DNA of 44,542 bases, taken from positions 1 to 44,542 of IMG/VR virus record IMGVR_UViG_3300035670_000413; one strand, given 5' to 3'. The position numbers and the translations under genes are program-made. Origin of the DNA: a virus. Positions 8,801 through 16,826 of this stretch are shown here, piece after piece. The notes under the pieces were generated by a model. It did not search any database. It saw only the letters and a list, made by a program, of their open reading frames with translations, and was not told the origin of the DNA. Positions within the stretch are counted from its first letter, which is position 1. Every line of letters begins with the position of its first letter.

Positions 8801-11800
8801 AGCTTGAGGATATTCGTAAAAAACACGGCGATAATTCTCCGCAACTTAGAGCTTTCATTAAAGAAGCCGAAACTAGTCTGAACGACGCGGCACTTTCGCT
8901 GGGCAAGAAGACGCCTGAATACAAAGCGTTGCTGCGTGAGCAAATGGATGTTATGCGCAAGGCTCTGGGCGCGGGTACACAAGAAGTTAAATCCCAGCGC
9001 ACGGGGCAAGTTACTCGCAAGCTGCCGAAACTCAGCACCATGACAACCGGTTCGGCTGAAAGCCAAGCTGCGTCTGCTGCGCGGCAAGAAGGTTTCCGCC
9101 GCAAGATGACTGGTGAGGAACGGAAGAAAACCGAAAAAGATTTTAGAGAAGGCGCTGACGACGCAGGGCTTGCGTTCCGCACAGCCAAAGCGCCAGCTAC
9201 GCCGGTTGACCCGGCAGAAGCAAAGAAGTTGATAGTAGAGACCCTCTCTACGCTACCCAAAGGCGTGAACTTGGTATATGAGCCGACGCTGGAAGGCATG
9301 AAGCCTGAGACGTTAAAGCGTTTAGTTTCTTTTGGGTACAAGGAAGGCGCCGCATTTAAAGGCGTAGTGCTGCCAGATGACGGCACCATCGTTGTGGTGG
9401 GCGACCAGCATACTAACGTCAAGGATTTGGAAGAGACGTTGTTCCATGAGATGGTAGGTCACTACGGCATCGACACCGTGATCGGCATGGACCGGTTGAA
9501 GAAGTACGCTAAAGCCACGGACCTTGAGAAGCTGGCCAAGAAACTGGGCGGCGATCCGCTGTGGACTCACGCTGTTGATGCTATGACTTTTGCAAATGAG
9601 CAAAAGGGCGACACAGAGTTAGCTGCTATGCGCGAGATCATCGCTTACACGGCACAGCAACGCATTACTGAGAACTTTAAGCAGAAGGCTGGACGCTGGT
9701 TGCAAGAACTTGTTGGTATGGTGCGCTCGGCCCTCCGCCAGATGGGCTTTAAGAACATGGCAGAGATGTCTACGTCTGATGTGTTCTATGCGATTAAGCA
9801 AGCCAACAAAGCTTTCAATGAGCGCACGGTCGGCCCGTACCGGGCGGCTGATGGCGTGATGGCGTTCCGTACCAAGAGTGAGCCAAGCCGCTACGGCAGT
9901 TCGTTTGTTGGTAGCCAAAAAGGTTTTGTAGACAAGCTGCGCGGCAACATGCTGGGTTTGTCTGGCCGTGTGCAGTTCGTTGACCAGTACGCGGCGCTTG
10001 ATGCGGCTATTAAAAAGGGTCTGGACGCTGGCGTTATCTCTGACTTGGAAGCCGAGCAGGCAGGTTACTACCTGCGCTTTGGCCAGCAGGCTAATGCTTT
10101 TGCTACACAGGCGCTGACCAACGGCCCGTTGTCTCTGGTTAAGCAGATGACTAAGCGTGGTATGGAGTTTGTCTACAAGAGCGCCCCCGGTGCCAATATG
10201 GTCAAGGTTGCTGAAGCGTTGGAGAAATCCGGCATCAAGAACAGCACCGAGTTGGAAAACATGTTTACCATCTACACGGCAGGTAAACGCGCCAAGCAAG
10301 TGGGCTGGAACAAACTAAACTTTAAAGACCCCGGTAAGGTCGAGCAGGAATACAACCAGTTGATGGCTGAACTTAATGGCAACGCCAAAGCTCGGGCTGC
10401 GTTTGAAGAAGCTGCCAAGATTTACAAAGAGTACAACAACGGCTTGGTTGATTTCGCTGCGCAGACAGGCTACCTGTCTAAACAGAAAGCAGCAGAGTTG
10501 AAGGCGACGGACTACGTACCGTTCTATCGTGTGCAGGGTGGCGAGTTGCAGTTAATGGTGGACAAAGAGCGTCCCATCCGTATTGCCAACATGAAAGACG
10601 AGCCGATGTTGCACGAGCTTGTTGGCGGTAACGAAGCTATCCTCCCGATCTTTACAAGCTCGGCGCAGAACGCGTTTGTTCTGACCCGCATGGGCTTGCG
10701 TAACCAGATGATGAAAGACAACGTGATGTTGCTTGGCCGTCTGGGTATCGCAAGCAAGCTTGGTAAAGGTAGGGGTCCAGATGGACCAAACACCGTTCGC
10801 TACAAGGTCAAAGGCGAAGACAACTTTGCCGTGATTGACTCCAGCATGTACGGCATCCCGGCAGATCTGATTGTTAAGGGTATGGAAGGTATTAAGACAA
10901 CTATCCCTTTCGCCATTAAAGCGATGGGGGTGCCTGCCAACATACTGAGAAAGTTTGTCACTCGCAACCCAGCCTACGCTGTGCGTCAGGCTATCCGTGA
11001 TCCGCTGACCGCTTGGTTTACTACCGGCGTAGACGGTGTACCAGTGCTTAACTCTTTTAAAGAGTTGAGCAAGATGGTGGCTGGACGCAGCAAAGAAGAG
11101 ATTGAGTTGATGCAGGCAGGCGCTATCTCCAGCAACGTCATGACAGGCGACGAGCAGGACATGGCCAAAGCCATGCGCGATATGAGTCTTGGCCGTTCTG
11201 GTTGGTCTAAGCTGATGATGAAGGCAGACGCGCTGGCAATGCAGGGTGATGCTGCAACCCGTGCCGTGATCTACAAGGACTCGCTGGCCAAGGGTATGTC
11301 CGAGATGCAGGCGTACATGCGCACACTGGAGTCGATGAACTTTAGCCGCCGTGGTTTGTCACCTTCGATTCAGATGATGTCCACGCTAGTACCATTCTTC
11401 AACGCTCAGATTCAAGGTCTGGATGTGTTGTACCGGGCGTTCAAAGGCCAGATGCCGTACAGCGAACAGTTGAAGATTCGCCAGAAGCTCTACACCCGTG
11501 GGTTGCTGTTGGCTGCGGGCACAATGGCTTACGCTGCGGCGATGGAAGATGATGAAGCGTACAAACGCGCCAAGCCTGAAGAGCGCCTTGGTAACTGGTT
11601 TGTGTACACGCCGTTCTCGGATGAACCGATGCGGGTTCCTATCCCGTTTGAATTGGGGTATCTGTTCAAGGCGTTGCCGGAAGCGGTGTTTAATACAGCA
11701 GCAGAAGACGAACGTGCAAGCGACATCACCAAAGGTATGGGTAAGCTGGTGGCTCTATCCAATCCGTTTGCTCTGCCAGCCGCGATCAAACCTGCAACGG

Positions 11801-12432
11801 AAGTCATCCTTGGTCGTTCGTTCTTTGGTGGTGACATCGAGTCCAAGCGTGAGCAAACAACAATGATGCCGGGTGAGCGTTCGCGGGACACAACCACTGA
11901 GATTGCCAAGATGTTGGGCAGTGTTACAGGCGATGCCGGGCTGACCCCGATCAAGATCGACTACCTGATCCGTGGCTATACAGGTGCTCTGGGTGTGGCG
12001 ATTGCGTCACTGGCTAATCCTATCCTGAACACGGAAGCCAGCGCGGTTGAGAAGCCGACCATGAAGACCAGCAAGATGCCGTTCATCGGCGGGTTGTTCC
12101 AGCCGGTTGAAGGTAGGGGAACGCTAGACGCTGCGTACGAGCGCATGTTGGAGATTCAGCAGGTACAAGGAACGTTTGATCGTCTGGTAGACAGCGGTAA
12201 GCGCGAAGAAGCGAGGGAGTTCTTGGATAAGTACCGGAATAAAATCGCACTGGCGTCGCTGTCTTCCGAGGTTCAAAGCGATTTGGGTGAGTTTTCTAAA
12301 CTGCGTCGTCAGATAATAGACTCAAACAAAACAACCGCTGAAAAAGATGTGATGCTAAAACGTATTGACGATATTCAATACAAAATTGCGCGTCAGTTCT
12401 TGACGATCACAGGTGAAACCAGACCCCAATAA
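5848..12432 (+). CDS. Giant polyvalent virion protein with zincin-like peptidase motif
   Basis: At 2194 residues this is the largest gene in the window. It starts at ATG 5848 behind AGGATTAACT. The N-terminus (MPTYSIQGPDGKTYSI, with NATREQIIGAI) is a short module often found at the front of phage proteins. Residues about 80-170 are Gly/Ala-rich and hydrophobic. Residues 310-1100 are mostly coiled-coil and contain three copies of a GxxSKEVRxFIASK-like repeat. A zincin-type motif HEMVGH starts at residue 1200, preceded by a strand (TIVVVGD). The C-terminal third has FVTRNPAYAVRQAIRDPLTA and other features of large polyvalent-protein domains (LPD38-like, from memory). Role inferred: internal virion protein ejected with DNA, with a peptidase active on a host or virion target. 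Confidence 0.85.
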   Translation: MPTYSIQGPDGKTYSIDGPPNATREQIIGAIQARMQQQQQPAAQPERIPGMLESGIAGAKKLGSSIRTAVESPFGAEEAAQAGLARARALEEKTPSALSLEKVKEKYAKEGFFPAAGEVLRQAPSFITEQLPQLGTAFAGGRLGALAGAPLGPGGALAGGIAGAITPLALQAYGAGAERRAAEGLPQDPGKTALSATGQAGLEYASMVIPFGGKLMSRILGIAEKEGAQALVSPAARKLAEERLATSIAKGTGKGLLAEIPTEVGQQMLERWQANLPLMDDNALKEYSEAAYGASLFGGPLGGVARTAQRGGAREEVARGEALEATKKAQELREAEAIEKAKPEYALRIGDQFEALQQQEKDLLAARGKKPGKDSTQEQRDLFAQQTEELQGVRSQLKELAPEYRTIKERLAGLREEQRVSAEPAQAAPETEAAPAGVQPNVQQMMDQYRAAETALTPLEAQIQEAAAKGDTATINTLVPQYQQQQAQLQELGAQIEQLGGTTKAPEVFESDVAKEQKALEKQIKAAQKKLSDAAETGDFAAMPSLATKLDELRAQQAEQQAVIEQQREALRINAVPVGETLPMFPGEAAPQATEVVKEAEAPAAEKKKPAAIAQRENVLAQRNQELSEIAKTDTTNFDKYQRNEYRRRLYEKGQEIEQLQNEIANLQDPDSKARRLATRDIEEQSSILNAAIWNNDTKTLENLRRAREAADKAAADASKPKLSPREQVYELLKGDIKGVLRRERTYDVYEATVNKVRKELYVYDTVAEKIADLRQKITKPIGNAKRSLLQMAHDSRVRISELKEKLASGKYEARTTAAIAKEEAEYSKIMDRMEAVKREIRAEMDKLYETTGSFAPERPNILAGLNQKDQQQATKLIKKFGEDSKEVKSFLASKRTAPETVAKLSAKAQERLKELIDEHGDGSKEVRAFIASKLTSREAKTAQRINEGDVRKEAEASENMRKAALELGYEEDAYQALAKKAQKKLEDIRKKHGDNSPQLRAFIKEAETSLNDAALSLGKKTPEYKALLREQMDVMRKALGAGTQEVKSQRTGQVTRKLPKLSTMTTGSAESQAASAARQEGFRRKMTGEERKKTEKDFREGADDAGLAFRTAKAPATPVDPAEAKKLIVETLSTLPKGVNLVYEPTLEGMKPETLKRLVSFGYKEGAAFKGVVLPDDGTIVVVGDQHTNVKDLEETLFHEMVGHYGIDTVIGMDRLKKYAKATDLEKLAKKLGGDPLWTHAVDAMTFANEQKGDTELAAMREIIAYTAQQRITENFKQKAGRWLQELVGMVRSALRQMGFKNMAEMSTSDVFYAIKQANKAFNERTVGPYRAADGVMAFRTKSEPSRYGSSFVGSQKGFVDKLRGNMLGLSGRVQFVDQYAALDAAIKKGLDAGVISDLEAEQAGYYLRFGQQANAFATQALTNGPLSLVKQMTKRGMEFVYKSAPGANMVKVAEALEKSGIKNSTELENMFTIYTAGKRAKQVGWNKLNFKDPGKVEQEYNQLMAELNGNAKARAAFEEAAKIYKEYNNGLVDFAAQTGYLSKQKAAELKATDYVPFYRVQGGELQLMVDKERPIRIANMKDEPMLHELVGGNEAILPIFTSSAQNAFVLTRMGLRNQMMKDNVMLLGRLGIASKLGKGRGPDGPNTVRYKVKGEDNFAVIDSSMYGIPADLIVKGMEGIKTTIPFAIKAMGVPANILRKFVTRNPAYAVRQAIRDPLTAWFTTGVDGVPVLNSFKELSKMVAGRSKEEIELMQAGAISSNVMTGDEQDMAKAMRDMSLGRSGWSKLMMKADALAMQGDAATRAVIYKDSLAKGMSEMQAYMRTLESMNFSRRGLSPSIQMMSTLVPFFNAQIQGLDVLYRAFKGQMPYSEQLKIRQKLYTRGLLLAAGTMAYAAAMEDDEAYKRAKPEERLGNWFVYTPFSDEPMRVPIPFELGYLFKALPEAVFNTAAEDERASDITKGMGKLVALSNPFALPAAIKPATEVILGRSFFGGDIESKREQTTMMPGERSRDTTTEIAKMLGSVTGDAGLTPIKIDYLIRGYTGALGVAIASLANPILNTEASAVEKPTMKTSKMPFIGGLFQPVEGRGTLDAAYERMLEIQQVQGTFDRLVDSGKREEAREFLDKYRNKIALASLSSEVQSDLGEFSKLRRQIIDSNKTTAEKDVMLKRIDDIQYKIARQFLTITGETRPQ

Positions 12433-12492
12433 GGCCGTTCTTCACCCCGATGCGGGCCTTGGCGTGGAAGATGCGATGCGCTAAAGCCTTGC

Positions 12493-12518
12493 GGAGGCCG
12501 TCTTGTGTGACGGCCTCC
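12493..12518. terminator. Hairpin between convergent operons
   Basis: GGAGGCCGTC and GACGGCCTCC form a perfect 10-bp stem around a 6-base loop (TTGTGT). It lies in the 122-base gap between the converging 2194-residue gene and the primase-helicase gene. No T-run follows on either strand, so it may act as a bidirectional block, a 3'-end protector or a factor-dependent terminator. A weaker stem (CAGGGG/CCCCTG, 12528-12547) follows next to the primase stop. Confidence 0.6.
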
Positions 12519-12554
12519 GTATCCAAACAGGGGACAAAGAACCCCTGACCTCGT

Positions 12555-15521
12555 TTAAGCTGCGACCAAGGGTACGTTACCTGTAAAGTCTTCTTCATCG
12601 GAACGTCGGCTTATCTTCATCACGGACACACGCATTGGTGGCCCTTTGGTTTTGGCGGTCATGTCTTTCTTAGGCATGTACGACACCATGAACTGCTCTT
12701 CTAAATACTTCTTAAAGTCGGCGTAACCGAAGCTCATGGTGGAGCAAAACGCTTTTAATAATCGCTCCTCGATGTAGTAGTCCGTGAACCCAACTGTAGC
12801 GCCATGCTCGATGCGCCCCATTATTTTGGTTCTGGTTGTAGATGCATCAATCGCTCCACCGTTGCCAAGCTCTGCCAACACGCCATCAACCGAATTAAAT
12901 TTCACGATGATAAAGTTGCCGTAGTACTCCTGAGTAAATGCGTTCAGGACATCTTCAGCAGAGCGTGTGCCGGTGTTGATGGCATTACGCATGTACCGCA
13001 CGGCATTGCCGAACGTATCCAGTACAGGTTGCATCGGGATGTTGATTGCACCACAGTGCTCATCGGAAAACAAAATACCTGCGGCTACCGCTGCGCCAAT
13101 AGCCGCCATCCAGAAACGCTCATCATTGGTAGCACGGTACTCACCGTACATACGGCGCACTACTTGCGGAACCAGCTCTTTAAGCTTGTCCAGATTCTGA
13201 ACCATATACTCGACGAGCATGTGCCCCGCGACCGCGTAATTATCCGCCAACGACTTAATGATCTCAATCTCATGTGGTTCCCATGTAAGTACATCGTTCA
13301 TTGCAAACTCAAGCACACGCCGCAGTTCGCCCTCCGCAGAGTGGGATTGAGCGCCTGTGAAGTAGTCCACCACGTACGTGTTGGAAGACATGATGGCCGT
13401 GTCCATCCACGTGGACAGGTTCATACGCTCCTTGTTGGAGCCAGACTCCATACGCTCCTTGCCCCGCCCGTTGGTCATGTCCAGTACGAACTCGGAGAAC
13501 CACCCAAAGTCTTTTCGGTTCTTCGCTGTGATCTCATCCGTTATCAGGGGGATGCTATGCAGCAGACCAAGGCGCTGTTGCATGGCCACAGGAGACGTAC
13601 CTTTACTGGTGCGGTAGTGCACCGGATGCCCCCAGACAGAAGCCGCAGCTTCCAGCGCCAACGATTTACCTGTGCCGGAGTTGGTTGAGCCGCAGTGGAA
13701 CGTCATACCGTAAATGCCTGTGAAGCGCATAAGTGGCCCACCTGCCCCGGCCAGCATGATACACACGTGCTGCCACATCTTCTTCTGGATGAACAGGTTG
13801 ATAACCGCCCGCCACTGCTCGATTGAGCCGGTGGGTTTGGTATTGGCAACGATGTTCTCCAGCCCCTCCATGGGCACTTCGATCTGACCAGTGGGCGTGT
13901 AGATTTTCCCGGCGAAGACGAACGTATCATCGGGTTGCCAGCCGTAGCTGGTGGGTACATTGACCGTGCGCTTCTCCACACTGACCTTCTCCACACAGGC
14001 ACGGACGTAGTCGTACAGGTTCTTGTCGTTACCTGCACCGAAGGACGCCAGAATGTTCTGGTTGGCAAGGTGCTTCATGGTCTCGTCTTTACTGACAACG
14101 CTCTTCTGGGGGATGGTGATGGTGCTTGGGTTGCCGTTTCTGATCGCCATCATGTGTACCGTGTGTTCGCCCCCAGAGTTCAGGATGTCCACAGGAAATA
14201 AGTCGTAGGGGATCAGCATGATCTGGCGCTTGATCTTGTTGCCGTTAGCGTCTTCGTCATCCTTCTCGATGAACACACCGCCCTGCTTGCCGTAAGCGTA
14301 GCCCTTGGGCGGCTCAGGACGCAGTACCTTGCGGGCGTACGCTTCGTTCTCCACCTGCACATCGATCTCTTTGGGCGCTACCTCAACGGCATACTCACGC
14401 CCCAGTGCCAACGGATTGGTGATCTTGCCCCAGTGTGTACAGGATGTACAAATGCCGGGGTTCTCGGAGTCGAACTTAGTGCAGGGATACGGACCTTTGA
14501 TCTCCCGCAGCTTGGTGTTCATCCGGTCTTCGTCGTACGGGTGAAGCTGAGACAGCCAGATAACGGCCTTGGGTGCTTCCTCGCACTTCTGTGCTATCGA
14601 CAGCAACCCGCGCCATAGCGGCTCCATGCCATCCTGCTCGGCGTTCTCCATGTAGTATGCAAGCTGACCGCAGCCCGTGCCCTGCTTGGTGCGATCAAAT
14701 ATCTTGCGAAACTTAGTCACTGAGTTCTCGAACAGCTTGACGCTGGTGCCCTTGGTTTCCGTATTGGCAGGCAGCGTTGGGCGTTGACCGGGAAGCTCGA
14801 CCACGTTGGCCGGGGGTGTGGGCTTGGACTCATAGGGTGTACCGGCCAGATGCTTGGTGACCAGCGCCTTGATGTCCTCAATATCAAAGAAGTCGCCCTC
14901 GTTCATGAAGCGCACGTTGGTTACCCCCCGCACCTTCTTGCCGCTCTTGACTCCGTTATTGATCGTGCCCGGCACCCGCAGGATACGTGAGGCATCGCCC
15001 GTCACAGTCGCGTCGATAGCCAGCTTCTTGGAGAAGCACAGGCGTTTAAATTGCTCTGCCACCGGCTTCCATTCCGACTTAGGCATCGCTTCTTTCAGCG
15101 GCCAGTATGCGTGTACACCACCGCCCGAATGGACGAACCAAGGCTGGCCAAGACCTGACAGCCCGACCTCATCGATGAACGCCATGATGGCTTCAAACCC
15201 TGCCTTGGGGGACGGATACCCCTTCTGTTTAATTACTCCAGTTGCATCAGGCAAATCTAATGGATGGTTACAGTCCACATCGATAGCGATGCACTTGACC
15301 ATCTCCACATTGGGGGCAGTACGGTCATCCGGGTTTTTAAATGTTCCCAGTGCGAAGTACGTGTCATATCCATTCAGCTTGCACGACTCGATAGTCGAAC
15401 TAAGCTCTTCCAGAGTCTCCTTGTATACGTGCTCTTTATACTTCGATGTCAGTTCCGCCACGCAGTAGTACCCGTTGCCCGGTGGTGGGAGAACCGCCGC
15501 CATAAAATCAAGCGGGTTCAT
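12555..15521 (-). CDS. Primase-helicase (AEP-like primase fused to DUF927-type ATPase)
   Basis: The protein has 988 residues; the start ATG 15521 follows AAAGGATACCT. Residues 1-240 look like an archaeo-eukaryotic-type primase: CIAIDVDCNHP supplies the acidic metal-binding pair, followed by FVHSGGGVHAYWPL and ASRILRVPGTIN. A Cys cluster (CTKFDSENPGICTSCTHWG, about residue 355) probably binds zinc. The C-terminal half carries a Walker A motif GSTNSGTGKS near residue 615 and further ATPase-like segments (LITDEITAKN as a possible Walker B region). It should prime and unwind DNA at the phage fork, working with the polymerase at 21354. It ends the leftward replication operon. Confidence 0.88.
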   Translation of the reverse strand: MNPLDFMAAVLPPPGNGYYCVAELTSKYKEHVYKETLEELSSTIESCKLNGYDTYFALGTFKNPDDRTAPNVEMVKCIAIDVDCNHPLDLPDATGVIKQKGYPSPKAGFEAIMAFIDEVGLSGLGQPWFVHSGGGVHAYWPLKEAMPKSEWKPVAEQFKRLCFSKKLAIDATVTGDASRILRVPGTINNGVKSGKKVRGVTNVRFMNEGDFFDIEDIKALVTKHLAGTPYESKPTPPANVVELPGQRPTLPANTETKGTSVKLFENSVTKFRKIFDRTKQGTGCGQLAYYMENAEQDGMEPLWRGLLSIAQKCEEAPKAVIWLSQLHPYDEDRMNTKLREIKGPYPCTKFDSENPGICTSCTHWGKITNPLALGREYAVEVAPKEIDVQVENEAYARKVLRPEPPKGYAYGKQGGVFIEKDDEDANGNKIKRQIMLIPYDLFPVDILNSGGEHTVHMMAIRNGNPSTITIPQKSVVSKDETMKHLANQNILASFGAGNDKNLYDYVRACVEKVSVEKRTVNVPTSYGWQPDDTFVFAGKIYTPTGQIEVPMEGLENIVANTKPTGSIEQWRAVINLFIQKKMWQHVCIMLAGAGGPLMRFTGIYGMTFHCGSTNSGTGKSLALEAAASVWGHPVHYRTSKGTSPVAMQQRLGLLHSIPLITDEITAKNRKDFGWFSEFVLDMTNGRGKERMESGSNKERMNLSTWMDTAIMSSNTYVVDYFTGAQSHSAEGELRRVLEFAMNDVLTWEPHEIEIIKSLADNYAVAGHMLVEYMVQNLDKLKELVPQVVRRMYGEYRATNDERFWMAAIGAAVAAGILFSDEHCGAINIPMQPVLDTFGNAVRYMRNAINTGTRSAEDVLNAFTQEYYGNFIIVKFNSVDGVLAELGNGGAIDASTTRTKIMGRIEHGATVGFTDYYIEERLLKAFCSTMSFGYADFKKYLEEQFMVSYMPKKDMTAKTKGPPMRVSVMKISRRSDEEDFTGNVPLVAA

Positions 15522-15538
15522 AGGTATCCTTTATTGTT

Positions 15539-15739
15539 TTAGTCGAACAGCGGAAGCTGGTTTGGGTCTGATGTTTTGTAGTCGGTTGCGCGTATCTGTG
15601 CCGCTTCAACGAACGTAGCCAAGCGGCGGATGAGTTCTTTCTGAAAGTCGATGGGCATCCCAACGTCTGGCTCAAACATCAAGAGCGATGCGCTCAGTAG
15701 TTCTTTATCGGTCAGGGCTTGAGGTTGTACTCTTTGCAT
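15539..15739 (-). CDS. Small hypothetical protein upstream of primase-helicase
   Basis: This is a 66-residue acidic protein starting MQRVQPQALTDKELL and ending QLPLFD. I chose ATG 15739 because GGAGAAGAAT stands just before it; an ATG four codons upstream (15751) lies within that ribosome-binding region. It overlaps the end of the HTH gene by 28 bases. The LPLFD tail resembles clamp-binding peptides (QLxLF), so an interaction with the host sliding clamp is possible but unproven. Otherwise I do not recognise it. Confidence 0.75.
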   Translation of the reverse strand: MQRVQPQALTDKELLSASLLMFEPDVGMPIDFQKELIRRLATFVEAAQIRATDYKTSDPNQLPLFD

Positions 15740-15993
15740 ATTCTTCTCCATGCTTCGTCAGCGGTTTTAGATGCTTGCATAATCTTTAGCATTAGCTCGA
15801 CACGATCTTGGTAACCGACGAACACTTCGGTCTTACCCATCATCCAGTTATAAACAGTCTGTCGTGTCACACCAAGCACGTATGCAATCTTGGTCACAGG
15901 AAATTCTAAATAGATAGCCCAGCGCCCAAGCTGGTTGCCCGGTGTCTTAGGCGCTGCTGCAACGGCATCTATGATTTTTTGAGAGTAGGCCAT
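15712..15993 (-). CDS. Small helix-turn-helix DNA-binding protein
   Basis: The protein has 93 residues. Residues about 30-52 (FPVTKIAYVLGVTRQTVYNW) fit a helix-turn-helix: helix VTKIAYVLGV, turn, recognition helix RQTVYNWM. This is the Cro/CI or MerR-like arrangement with no effector domain. It probably binds phage DNA as a regulator and is a candidate ligand for the palindromes at 18229 and 35785; this link is inference. The gene starts just after the structured non-coding region at 16.0-16.3 kb, which would form its 5' leader if transcribed leftward. Confidence 0.85.
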   Translation of the reverse strand: MAYSQKIIDAVAAAPKTPGNQLGRWAIYLEFPVTKIAYVLGVTRQTVYNWMMGKTEVFVGYQDRVELMLKIMQASKTADEAWRRICKEYNLKP

Positions 15994-16012
15994 GTGGTTT
16001 ATGTGTGGTTAA

Positions 16013-16318
16013 AAGTGCGGGGTCACAGGGCACTTGGAGTACAGCGAAAGGATCGCCCTGCCCCCGCTGCCGGTGTTATATGCGCCACCTCCGGCTGGGC
16101 TATTTAATAAGTTTGAAGACTGCGTTTCCCCGTCTTCCTACCGTAGTAATCCGGATTCCTACGGCTTTCCGGTTCTGGGTTAGTCCGCTTTACGTTTTCA
16201 CGTCCGGCAGTCTTCAAACTTATTTGGTGGGGTACTCGCGGCACTGCAAAGCTGCCGTTAAGCCTATAACTATCGCGGTGGGACTTCAACCCACAGCAAC
16301 CGCTTCCCCCGTAACTGT
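16013..16318 (-). ncRNA. Candidate structured RNA region, no gene
   Basis: The gap between the HNH/AP2 gene and the HTH gene has no credible ORF but many stems. Read leftward these are: an ATAAC/GTTAT outer stem enclosing GCGG/CCGC and GTGGG-TTGAAGT-CCCAC; CGGCA/TGCCG around GCTTTGCAG; and a perfect 17-bp stem (16106-16122 with 16208-16224). The 17-bp stem encloses ACGT-GAAA-ACGT, a GNRA-type tetraloop, and CCGTAG/CTACGG. Then comes a CCGG stem and GCGGGGGCAGGGC pairing near GCCCTG..CCCCGC. GAAA in the loop on the minus strand favours leftward RNA. I could not match it to a tRNA, a group I or II intron or a known RNA by eye. Confidence 0.4.
16106..16224. repeat. Perfect 17-bp inverted repeat
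   Basis: AATAAGTTTGAAGACTG at 16106-16122 is repeated as its exact reverse complement at 16208-16224, with 85 bases between. The interior holds smaller stems (CCGTAG/CTACGG, ACGT/ACGT). The arms could be RNA stem strands or the ends of a small mobile unit. Confidence 0.95.
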
Positions 16319-16809
16319 TATGGCATGGCGTGGTAAAGCGCCTTTACGCTTAGATACGCTTCGTGTGCTTCTTGCGGCGTATCAAAAACACCGATACGGT
16401 ACTGGTTACCGTCAACGCCGATCTGCGCTACGTACCTACCGTCGCATTCAGATACGCCAAGAAGCCCCGTCCTGTTGTTTTTCATGGCTTTGGTTCGGTT
16501 CTGGCCGTTGACCGCTACAGACACATCCCGCAGATTGACGATTCTGTTATCGCTTGGACAGCCGTTGATGTGGTCTATCTCGTTTTCCGGCCAGACCTTA
16601 TAAGTCATGAGCCACGCAAGACGGTGTGCCTTGAATTCGTAACCGAGCAGTCGGACACGCACATACCCCTTAGCATCGAGGCGACCAACCACATCGCCAG
16701 CTTTACGCTTATGCCCATTAACTTTATGCCGTAGCAGTCCGGTTTCAGGATCATACGTAAGCAACGCTGAAACTTCTTCGTACGACGCTTTGGTGTTGTA
16801 GCTTTTCAT
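16318..16809 (-). CDS. HNH homing-type endonuclease with AP2 DNA-binding domain
   Basis: The 163-residue protein starts at ATG 16809 behind GGAGAGGACACGCAC. Residues about 62-100 carry the HNH core: AHRLAWLMTYK, then ENEIDHINGCPSDNRIVNL with the catalytic-type D79-H80 and N92. Residues about 114-157 form an AP2-like DNA-binding domain (GVSECDGRYVAQIGVDG then YRIGVFDTPQEAHEAY). This architecture is typical of phage homing endonucleases. It sits between two complete genes, so it is free-standing rather than visibly intron-encoded. The adjacent structured region at 16013-16318 begins at its stop codon, and its first stem pairs bases around that stop. Confidence 0.9.
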   Translation of the reverse strand: MKSYNTKASYEEVSALLTYDPETGLLRHKVNGHKRKAGDVVGRLDAKGYVRVRLLGYEFKAHRLAWLMTYKVWPENEIDHINGCPSDNRIVNLRDVSVAVNGQNRTKAMKNNRTGLLGVSECDGRYVAQIGVDGNQYRIGVFDTPQEAHEAYLSVKALYHAMP

Positions 16810-16826
16810 GTGCGTGTCCTCTCCAA

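Noticed and set aside
12804-13688. 294-codon plus-strand frame antisense to the primase-helicase
   Set aside because: It mirrors a well-motivated gene, has no recognisable domain and no proper ribosome-binding site; long shadow frames are expected.
16130-16200. Group II intron domain V (AGCCGTA..TACGGT) in the structured region
   Set aside because: Some bases match, but the GAAA loop, bulge and length of domain V are lacking and no intron protein or exons are visible.
16200-16318. tRNA-like T-arm GTGGG-TTGAAGT-CCCAC
   Set aside because: The arm is present but no acceptor, D-arm or anticodon arm fits around it; loop sequence is not TTCGAAT-like enough.
16005-16511. 168-codon plus-strand frame across the structured region
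   Set aside because: It crosses the stem-rich region and is antisense to the HNH/AP2 gene, with irregular composition.
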